Shown: in pieces, positions 1 through 6,084 of the stretch
How positions within the stretch are numbered: position 1 is the stretch's first letter
How the letters are laid out: each line of letters starts with the position of its first letter
Assembly (NCBI GenBank): GCA_031262265.1
Contig: JAISIB010000140.1
Location: forward strand, 1-13,265
Direction of reading: 5' to 3'
DNA: 13,265 nt
Source: Prevotellaceae bacterium
Lineage (GTDB): Bacteria > Bacteroidota > Bacteroidia > Bacteroidales > Bacteroidaceae
Program-made: the position numbers and the translations under genes
The notes under the pieces: model-generated
The model's database searches: none
What the model was told of the DNA's origin: nothing
What the model saw: only the letters and a program-made list of their open reading frames with translations

Positions 1-716
1 CTTATGACGGCGGACGCTATCACGGTTGGCAAATACAACCCAACGGCATCAGCGTACAAGAAGTATTGACCCAAGCACTGACAACTGCCTTACAAGCTCC
101 AACGACCGTTACGGGTGCCGGTCGCACCGACACGGGTGTGCATGCACGCCTGATGGTGGCGCATTTCGACCACACAGAAGAGTTGGAAACGGAGGTTGTT
201 GCGACCAAACTAAACCGGATGCTGCCGGCAGATATAGGCGTCTATCGCATACGAAAGGTAAAACCGGATGCACATGCCCGTTTCGATGCCATTTCGCGCA
301 CTTATCACTATTATATTACCCTACGAAAAGATCCGTTCTTACGCGCATATTCCTATTATATACATCGTTCGCTTGATTTCGTCCGAATGAACGAAGCCGC
401 ACAAACTTTGTTTGAATACACAGACTTTACAAGTTTCAGCAAACTGCATACGGATGTGAAAACGAATGACTGCCGAATCATGACCGCCGAGTGGGTACAG
501 ACAGATACCTATACATGGCGATTTACTATCCAAGCCGACCGATTTCTCCGGAATATGGTGCGCGCCATCGTAGGTACCTTGATAGAGGTAGGCGCAGGTA
601 AACTATCCGTATCGGATTTCAGAAAAGTTATAGAGCGTAGAGATCGTTGTGCCGCAGGGATGTCCGTACCCGGACAGGCACTTTTCTTGGTAGACATTGC
701 CTATCCCGCAGAGTGA
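1..716 (+). CDS. truA: tRNA pseudouridine(38-40) synthase TruA, 5' end cut off
   Basis: TruA converts uridines 38, 39 and 40 of the tRNA anticodon arm to pseudouridine in the cytoplasm. The reading frame is already open at base 3 (first full codon TAT) and ends at TGA 714-716, so the start codon and first few residues lie outside the window; the first two bases fit the end of an Ala codon, giving the usual AYDG opening. Visible family motifs are GRYHGWQ near the N-terminus, the catalytic loop GAGRTDTGVHA with the nucleophilic Asp at bases 129-131, RTYHYYI, the helix FLRNMVRAIVGTLIEVG, and the closing segment ALFLVDIAYP. The internal TTG at base 66 is not the start, because conserved family sequence is encoded upstream of it. 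About 238 codons are visible, nearly the full family length of 240-270. No gene follows closely, so it probably ends its transcript here. Identity is very secure. Confidence 0.96.
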   Translation, partial: YDGGRYHGWQIQPNGISVQEVLTQALTTALQAPTTVTGAGRTDTGVHARLMVAHFDHTEELETEVVATKLNRMLPADIGVYRIRKVKPDAHARFDAISRTYHYYITLRKDPFLRAYSYYIHRSLDFVRMNEAAQTLFEYTDFTSFSKLHTDVKTNDCRIMTAEWVQTDTYTWRFTIQADRFLRNMVRAIVGTLIEVGAGKLSVSDFRKVIERRDRCAAGMSVPGQALFLVDIAYPAE

Positions 717-726
717 GAAGCCCTGA

Positions 727-750
727 TACAACAAACCTTTCGTTGTTGTA
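727..750. repeat. Perfect 8-bp inverted repeat after truA
   Basis: TACAACAA (727-734) and TTGTTGTA (743-750) are perfect reverse complements around an 8-nt loop, starting 10 nt after the truA stop. The stem is AT-rich and is followed by six A's rather than T's, so it is a poor intrinsic terminator in the plus direction. It could be a weak transcript 3' end or an operator in front of the outer membrane protein gene. Function is unproven. Confidence 0.35.
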
Positions 751-776
751 AAAAATGTTATCCGGTTAAACCTTTA
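746..776 (+). promoter_or_regulatory. Weak candidate promoter for the outer membrane protein
   Basis: The 110-nt gap between truA and the receptor gene has no exact TAnnTTTG box. The nearest match is AACCTTTA (769-776), which keeps the A and TTT of the consensus, 20 nt after a TTG at 746-748. The octamer AAACCTTT occurs twice, at 733-740 and 768-775. The promoter assignment is tentative. The A-rich stretch just before the ATG at 827 is typical of Bacteroidetes starts, which often lack a Shine-Dalgarno sequence. Confidence 0.2.
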
Positions 777-826
777 TGGGCGGACTCCGTCAAAAAATCA
801 ACCGCTAACCAAAGCAGCAAATAACA

Positions 827-3820
827 ATGAAACGAACAATCTTATTGTGGGTACTCGGGTTGAGTACCGCCTTACTTTTCGCTCAACAGCAGCCACACAC
901 GATCACGGTTGCAGGCAGTGTGATAGAAGGAGACTCCAATCAACCGGCCATACAAGCCACCGTCCAGCTACTCTCCTTACCGGATAGTACGATGGTCACC
1001 GGCGTCGCTACCGAAAGCAACGGACAATTCTCGTTGCCAAAAGTAGCTCCCGGGAAATACGTGTTAAAAATCAGCTACGTCGGTTATGTTACTCATAATG
1101 CGCCCATACAATTGAATAGTAGTCCTACCTCTGTCAACGTAGGAAGGGTGGTATTAAATGAAAATACCGTCTTGTTGGAAGAAGCCGTGATTACGGCTCA
1201 GGCTCCTCCCGTACAAGTGAAAGGAGACACGATATCATACTCCGCTGCTGCTTATCGTACGCAAGAAGGTGCCATGTTGGAAGATTTGGTCAAGAAGATG
1301 CCGGGCGTAGAAGTATCGGACAACGGAACGGTGACGCTCAACGGTCGCGATATATCCAAAATATTAGTGGACGGGAAAGAGTTTTTCTCAGATGACCCGA
1401 CCGTAGCTCTTAAAAATCTGCCCGCAGACATGGTAGAGAACGTGAAAACCTACGAACGCCAAAGCGACAATGCCAGACTGACCGGCATTGACGATGGACA
1501 ACAGGAGAACGTGCTCGACCTGACGGTAAAGAAGGGAATGAAAGAGGGTTGGGTCGGAACATTCGCCGCAGGTTTGGGAAATAAACAACGCTATGAAGTG
1601 ACGGCTAACATCAATCAGTTTCAAGATGACAATACGCTGACCTTTATCGGGGGTGCTAACAATACGAACAGCAGAGGTTCTGGAGAATTCGGCGACTCCG
1701 GTGCCGGAATGGGACGAGGTCGTGCCGGTACGGGCGTGACTGCGAGTCGTACGCTCGGTATGAATTTCGCTCGCGAAATCAAAAATATAGAATTCGGCGG
1801 AAACATTCAATACGGCTACTCCAACAATGATGCGCTCACACAGAGTTATACGGATCAAACGCTGGCCAATGAAACTTCCATGTATGGTAATTCCAATTTC
1901 GGATATAATCGCGTACGCCATGACCTGCGCGCCGACATTCGTATGGAGTGGACAATAGACTCACTGACTACCGTTATTTTCAGACCGAACGTTTCGTGGT
2001 CGAAAACGAAGTCGAATAGTTCGAATACATCCGAGCAAGCTACCGACGAAGCCTTTACTCAGTTGATTAACAGGCAGAACTCCGGTAGTATGGGACGCAA
2101 CGACAATCTCTCGCTCAACGGTCGATTGGAACTTTACCGTAAGTTCGGGAAAAGCGGACGTAACTTCACCGTACGAGGCAACTTCGGCTACTCCGACGGA
2201 GAGAACGATGCGTGGGAACAATCGTTGACGGAATCCAGACGAACTGCGTTGTCGACCGGTTTGGATAGCCTTTACAAATATTATCGCTATACGGATGGTG
2301 CCAGTGGCAATGGAAATTACTCTATCTCGGCATCTTATACGGAGCCTCTCTTTAAGAATCACTTTTTGCAAGCAGAATATCAATTTTCACATCAGAAGCG
2401 GGATTCACGTTCGTATGTCTACGACATCAAAGAATACGACTTTATTATGGGAATACTGCCGGATCTGAGCGATTTGCAGCGCACGGATTCCGTCAGCTCG
2501 GAAGTAGAGAACTATTTCGACCAGCATCGTATCGGCATCTCACTGACCGGTATTCATACCGACAAAATGATGTACAATATCGGCGTACGAATGACGCCGC
2601 AGATCTCGAAAAGTCATACGCTCGTCGGTCCGTATGAAACCGTGCACCAAGACATCGGCTATGGCGAAGGCGTCGTTAAGCAAAATGTAACGAACTTCTC
2701 GCCAAATGCCATGTTCCGCTATAACTTCAATAGGCAACACATGCTCATGGTACGGTATAGCGGACAAACGAGCGCGCCGGGTGTGAACGACTTGAAGTCT
2801 GTGATTGACATTAGCGACCCGATGAACGAAAGTTACGGTAATCCGGACTTAAAACCTTCGTTTAGTCAGAACATCATGATGACATATAATCGCTACTTCG
2901 CCACGAGTATGTTGAGTTACAACGCTAATATTTTCTATGCACGGACAGATGATAACATTGCAAACATCCGTGTAGTCGACCCCGTGAACGGTGCGAACCT
3001 ATCGAAGCGTGCCAATATCAACGGTAACTGGAATTTGGGTGGTTTCCTCGGATTTAGTACTCCGTTGAAGAATCAGAGATTCACTATCATGTCGAACGCG
3101 AACGTAATGATTAACGAATCTGTGAGCTACGAAGGGAATACGGATGTCGAAGGGTATAGCAAAGAAGCTTTTTTGGAGAATCCGATTGAATTTGCGACGT
3201 TGAGTAAGATGCGAAGTTTACGTTTAGGTGAGCGTTTGCGAGGTAACTATCGCGCCAACACATGGGATATTAGTCTGAATGCAGGCATTGATTACAGTCT
3301 GACGCGCAACAATATCAACTCGAACGTCAATCGCGAAACGTACGACTATACGTTAGGCGGAAATACGAATATCACATTCCCATGGGGCATAAACTTCTCA
3401 ACCGATATAAATTGGCGTATTAAAGAAGGATATAGCGGCGACTTAAATAAACCTGAATTATTATGGAACGCCCAACTCTCAAAATCTTTTTTGCGTGGCA
3501 ATGCTGCCATGTTGCGCGTACGCTTCTACGATATTCTGCAACAGCAAACCAATTTGAGTCGTACGACAAGCGCAGCGATGACGACAGATAGCCAAACGAA
3601 TATGTTGGGAAGTTACTTTATGGTGAGCCTCGTTTACCGCTTGAACACGCTTGGCGGCCAACAAATGCGCAATCAACGCCGAATGCAACGCGGAGACTTT
3701 CAACCTGGGCAACGCCCCATGGATCCGCCTCCCGGCGGCGGGCCTCCTGCCGGAGGACCTCCCGGTGGTGGCAGACCGGGCGGCTTCGGTGGCGGCGGCG
3801 GTTTTGGCGGTCCGCGCTAA
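827..3820 (+). CDS. TonB-dependent-receptor-like outer membrane beta-barrel protein (OMP_b-brl_3 type) with Pro/Gly-rich tail
   Basis: A 997-residue outer membrane protein. Residues 1-19 look like a signal peptide (MKRT, hydrophobic core, then LLFA before QQQ). Residues ~26-112 resemble a carboxypeptidase-regulatory-like Ig fold (GKYVLKISYVGY). Residues ~120-235 form a plug-like region with the Bacteroidetes motifs VKGDTISY, LEDLVKKMPGVEV, ILVDGKEFF, LPADMVENVKTYE and TGIDDG. Residues ~240-945 are rich in aromatic and polar alternation, as expected for a barrel. The barrel seems to end near SYFMVSLVYRLN, after which residues 947-997 form an extra basic and then Pro/Gly-rich tail. No SusD-like lipoprotein, peptidase or sensor lies beside it, so its substrate cannot be inferred from context. 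It stands alone between a 110-nt leader and a hairpin. The family is clear; the transported ligand, or whether it transports at all, is unknown. Confidence 0.88.
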   Translation: MKRTILLWVLGLSTALLFAQQQPHTITVAGSVIEGDSNQPAIQATVQLLSLPDSTMVTGVATESNGQFSLPKVAPGKYVLKISYVGYVTHNAPIQLNSSPTSVNVGRVVLNENTVLLEEAVITAQAPPVQVKGDTISYSAAAYRTQEGAMLEDLVKKMPGVEVSDNGTVTLNGRDISKILVDGKEFFSDDPTVALKNLPADMVENVKTYERQSDNARLTGIDDGQQENVLDLTVKKGMKEGWVGTFAAGLGNKQRYEVTANINQFQDDNTLTFIGGANNTNSRGSGEFGDSGAGMGRGRAGTGVTASRTLGMNFAREIKNIEFGGNIQYGYSNNDALTQSYTDQTLANETSMYGNSNFGYNRVRHDLRADIRMEWTIDSLTTVIFRPNVSWSKTKSNSSNTSEQATDEAFTQLINRQNSGSMGRNDNLSLNGRLELYRKFGKSGRNFTVRGNFGYSDGENDAWEQSLTESRRTALSTGLDSLYKYYRYTDGASGNGNYSISASYTEPLFKNHFLQAEYQFSHQKRDSRSYVYDIKEYDFIMGILPDLSDLQRTDSVSSEVENYFDQHRIGISLTGIHTDKMMYNIGVRMTPQISKSHTLVGPYETVHQDIGYGEGVVKQNVTNFSPNAMFRYNFNRQHMLMVRYSGQTSAPGVNDLKSVIDISDPMNESYGNPDLKPSFSQNIMMTYNRYFATSMLSYNANIFYARTDDNIANIRVVDPVNGANLSKRANINGNWNLGGFLGFSTPLKNQRFTIMSNANVMINESVSYEGNTDVEGYSKEAFLENPIEFATLSKMRSLRLGERLRGNYRANTWDISLNAGIDYSLTRNNINSNVNRETYDYTLGGNTNITFPWGINFSTDINWRIKEGYSGDLNKPELLWNAQLSKSFLRGNAAMLRVRFYDILQQQTNLSRTTSAAMTTDSQTNMLGSYFMVSLVYRLNTLGGQQMRNQRRMQRGDFQPGQRPMDPPPGGGPPAGGPPGGGRPGGFGGGGGFGGPR

Positions 3821-3837
3821 AAATTAACGCTAAAAGA

Positions 3838-3887
3838 CGAAGGCTTATGCGAGACAATCTCTATATTTGACCCCGCATAAGCCTTTG
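3838..3887 (+). terminator. Long hairpin downstream of the outer membrane protein gene
   Basis: AAGGCTTATGCG (3840-3851) and CGCATAAGCCTT (3874-3885) pair perfectly over 12 bp, extendable to 14 with a G-T wobble and a C-G pair. The right arm runs into TTTGTTTT. It begins 18 nt after the receptor stop codon, the expected place for an intrinsic terminator. The 22-nt loop is larger than usual and carries a promoter-like box, so termination may be partial or the hairpin may have another role. Confidence 0.6.
3862..3869 (+). promoter_or_regulatory. Candidate -7 box for cls, inside the hairpin loop
   Basis: TATATTTG matches the Bacteroidetes -7 consensus TAnnTTTG exactly, 30 nt before the chosen cls ATG. 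Transcription would begin about 5-8 nt downstream, within the right arm of the hairpin, giving a leader of roughly 25 nt. I see no TTG at the expected -33 distance, so this is a half-supported promoter. Confidence 0.45.
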
Positions 3888-3899
3888 TTTTGCGTATAT

Positions 3900-5327
3900 A
3901 TGGAATGGGTAACAATAGCTAACGTCGGATTAAAATCAATTTACTTTGTACTTATCTTAGCGACGGTCATCGTAGTCTTACTGGAAAATCGGAATCCGGT
4001 AAAGGCTATCGCATGGATATTAGCACTCATGTTCCTGCCTATCGTCGGGCTTGTGTTTTACTTCTTCTTCGGCCAATCCACCCGTCGTCGTCGCCTGATT
4101 AGCAAGAAAGGCTACACCCGTTTGTTGCGTAAGCCGCTGGCCGAGTACGAGGCACAGGAAGAATTCAATCTGCAAGACCGGTATCAACGCCTCGTTACTT
4201 TCTTTCAGGAAACCAATCAGTCTTTTTTGTTTGAAGGCAATGCCGTTGAGATATTCACCGACGGATACGGCAAAGTACATGCGCTTATACGGGAACTCTA
4301 CAAAGCCAAACGTTATATTCACCTTGAATATTATATCATTGCAAACGATGCCGTCGGTCGTCTGATACGCGACGTACTTATTGACAAAGCGCGAGAAGGA
4401 ATAGAAGTTCGCGTTATTTATGACGACGTAGGTTGTTGGCGCGTGCCTGCTTGTTTCTTTGAGCCTATGAAACAAGCCGGGATACAGGTGCATGCTTTTC
4501 TTGAAGTGCGTTTTCCCTTGTTGACGAGTCGCGTCAACTATCGCAATCATCATAAGATTGTCATCATTGACGGACAGGTCGGATTTATCGGCGGTATGAA
4601 CTTGGCCGAACGTTACTTGAAAGGCACCGCTTTCGGTATCTGGCGCGACACGCATTTGCTGGTGAGAGGCAAAGCCGTGCACGGACTGCAAACTACTTTT
4701 TTGTTGGATATGCACGCCACCGATCATCCGCCTATACCTGTTGCCAAACGTTATTTTCCGCACATTGCTAATCAAGGCGGCGCGCTGGCGCAAGTCGTTA
4801 CCGGCTCTCCTGTCGGAAAATGGAAGGATATTATGCAAGGTTTGACGCTTGCTATTAGTTCTGCCAAACGCTATTTCTACATTCAGACGCCTTACTTTTT
4901 GCCCAACGACATTATTCTTTCCGCACTACAAACGGCGGCATTGGCAGGAGTAGACATTCGTCTAATGGTTCCGGAGCATACTGATAATCGATTTACGTGT
5001 TGGGGAACATATTCGTACGTTAAAGATATGCTGACGGCCGGAGCTAAAGTTTTTTTCTACCAGAAGGGATTTTTACATTCCAAGCTCATGGTATCGGATG
5101 ACGCTTTCGGAACGGTTGGTTCAACGAATGTAGATTTCCGCAGCTTTGAACATAACTTTGAAGCCAACTTATTTATGTACGATAAAGACGTTTGTGAACA
5201 ATTGCACCACATTTTCTTGCGCGATCAGCAAGACTGCCGGCAAATTAAACTGCGTACGTGGCAAAAACGTCCCCTTTATCAAAAAGTAATGGAATCCCTC
5301 ATGCGTTTAATCGCTCCCTTACTTTAA
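3900..5327 (+). CDS. cls: Cardiolipin synthase (two-HKD phospholipase D family)
   Basis: Cardiolipin synthase joins two phosphatidylglycerol molecules into cardiolipin and glycerol at the inner membrane. The 475-residue protein has two N-terminal membrane segments (~13-28 and ~35-57), the second followed by a basic stretch TRRRR, as usual for the family. Both catalytic HKD motifs are intact: H217-x-K219-x4-D224 followed by GGMN, and H393-x-K395-x4-D400 followed by GSTN. VLLENRNPVKAIAWIL is the conserved N-terminal family block. I chose the ATG at 3900 because the protein then starts just before the first membrane segment, as in relatives. A TTG start at 3867 would add 11 poorly hydrophobic residues encoded within the hairpin. 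The gene appears monocistronic: the next gene has its own promoter-like sequence. Assignment to Cls rather than another PLD enzyme is well supported by the two membrane segments and total length. Confidence 0.94.
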   Translation: MEWVTIANVGLKSIYFVLILATVIVVLLENRNPVKAIAWILALMFLPIVGLVFYFFFGQSTRRRRLISKKGYTRLLRKPLAEYEAQEEFNLQDRYQRLVTFFQETNQSFLFEGNAVEIFTDGYGKVHALIRELYKAKRYIHLEYYIIANDAVGRLIRDVLIDKAREGIEVRVIYDDVGCWRVPACFFEPMKQAGIQVHAFLEVRFPLLTSRVNYRNHHKIVIIDGQVGFIGGMNLAERYLKGTAFGIWRDTHLLVRGKAVHGLQTTFLLDMHATDHPPIPVAKRYFPHIANQGGALAQVVTGSPVGKWKDIMQGLTLAISSAKRYFYIQTPYFLPNDIILSALQTAALAGVDIRLMVPEHTDNRFTCWGTYSYVKDMLTAGAKVFFYQKGFLHSKLMVSDDAFGTVGSTNVDFRSFEHNFEANLFMYDKDVCEQLHHIFLRDQQDCRQIKLRTWQKRPLYQKVMESLMRLIAPLL

Positions 5328-5335
5328 CAATTTTG

Positions 5336-5348
5336 AGGCATCTTGCCT
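5336..5348 (+). terminator. Small stem-loop after cls, weak terminator candidate
   Basis: AGGCA-TCT-TGCCT forms a 5-bp stem with a 3-nt loop, 8 nt after the cls stop codon, followed by GTTTC. The stem is short and there is no real T-run, so it is at best a weak terminator. It overlaps the TTG proposed as the -33 element of the next promoter. Confidence 0.25.
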
Positions 5349-5375
5349 GTTTCATGGAAGAAATAGCTACTTTTG
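5343..5375 (+). promoter_or_regulatory. Promoter of the DUF2461-glgB-DUF418 operon
   Basis: TACTTTTG (5368-5375) is an exact TAnnTTTG -7 box, with a TTG at 5343-5345. The 22-nt gap is slightly longer than the 19 nt seen at the tRNA promoter in this window. Predicted transcription start is about 5380-5384, leaving a leader of 25-30 nt before the ATG at 5410. This is the only promoter-like sequence I see for the three genes that follow. Confidence 0.55.
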
Positions 5376-5395
5376 CTCGCGTTTTATATCTAACC

Positions 5396-5405
5396 CAAAC
5401 GTTTG
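5396..5405. repeat. 10-bp palindrome just before the DUF2461 start codon
   Basis: CAAACGTTTG is a perfect palindrome ending 4 nt before the ATG, inside the predicted short leader. It could be an operator or affect ribosome access, but a 10-bp palindrome is common by chance, so no function is claimed. Confidence 0.25.
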
Positions 5406-5409
5406 CACG

Positions 5410-6084
5410 ATGAACAGTCCTCTAATTTTTGACTTTCTAAAAAGTCTGAGCGCACACAACGACCGTGAATGGTTTAAGGCTAATCGCGACCGTTACGATG
5501 CCGCATCGGCCGAGTTTGAGCAATTCGTACAGGAATCTATCCTGACCATTGCCGAATTTGACGACAGCGTGAAAGAACTTCGTCCCAAAGATTGTATTTA
5601 CCGCATCTATCGCGACATTCGTTTCTCAACCGATAAAACCCCTTACAAACAACATTTTGGTGCATACATCAATCCGAAAGGCAAAAAGTCACAGCACGGC
5701 GGCTATTACATCCACGTACAACCGGACAACTCTTTACTTTCGGGCGGCGCATGGAATCCTTCGCCGAAACTATTGCATCTGTTGCGCCAAGCTGTGTATG
5801 AGAATATCGATGAATTTCGCGCCATCGTGGAAGATCCCGCATTCACCCGTTATTTTCCTACGATAGGAGATACGCGCATCAAGACCATACCCAAAGGGTT
5901 TCCCAAAGATTTTCCATACATTACCTACTTACAACCGAAAGATTACTGCGCTACCCGCTTTGTTCCGGATACGTTTTTCTCGGATCGGGACGTACAGCAA
6001 AATCTGGCGGCTACCTGTCGACAGATGAAGCGATTCCTCGATTTCGTCAACTACACCATAGACGATTATGAGGAGAACGAATGA
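5410..6084 (+). CDS. DUF2461 domain protein (TIGR02453 family), function unknown
   Basis: A 224-residue soluble protein filled almost entirely by the DUF2461 domain. Recognisable family blocks are the N-terminal FL..L..HNDREWFKANR (residues 9-26), YRIYRDIRFSTDKTPYK (64-80), the HGGYYIHV segment (97-103) followed by SGGAWNP (111-117), and the IPKGFPKDFP block (160-169). The family occurs in bacteria, fungi and plants and has no established biochemical role. There is no signal peptide or membrane segment, so it is probably cytoplasmic. Its last 17 nt overlap the start of glgB (ATG inside GATTATGAGGAG), so translation of the two is probably coupled. An exact -7 box lies 35 nt upstream, making it the first gene of the operon. 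The family call is firm; its role is unknown, though the coupling to glgB suggests a link to storage glucan or its regulation. Confidence 0.9.
   Translation: MNSPLIFDFLKSLSAHNDREWFKANRDRYDAASAEFEQFVQESILTIAEFDDSVKELRPKDCIYRIYRDIRFSTDKTPYKQHFGAYINPKGKKSQHGGYYIHVQPDNSLLSGGAWNPSPKLLHLLRQAVYENIDEFRAIVEDPAFTRYFPTIGDTRIKTIPKGFPKDFPYITYLQPKDYCATRFVPDTFFSDRDVQQNLAATCRQMKRFLDFVNYTIDDYEENE

Noticed and set aside
1388..1921. 177-codon open frame antisense to the outer membrane protein
   Set aside because: Entirely within the receptor gene, with no motifs and no independent start signals.
3867..3899. TTG start for cls 33 nt upstream of the chosen ATG
   Set aside because: It falls inside the hairpin and the promoter box, and relatives begin close to the first membrane segment, as the ATG at 3900 does.
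4020..4838. 272-codon open frame antisense to cls
   Set aside because: It lies wholly inside a clear cls gene with both HKD motifs, shows no family motifs, and has no promoter. It is a frame shadow.
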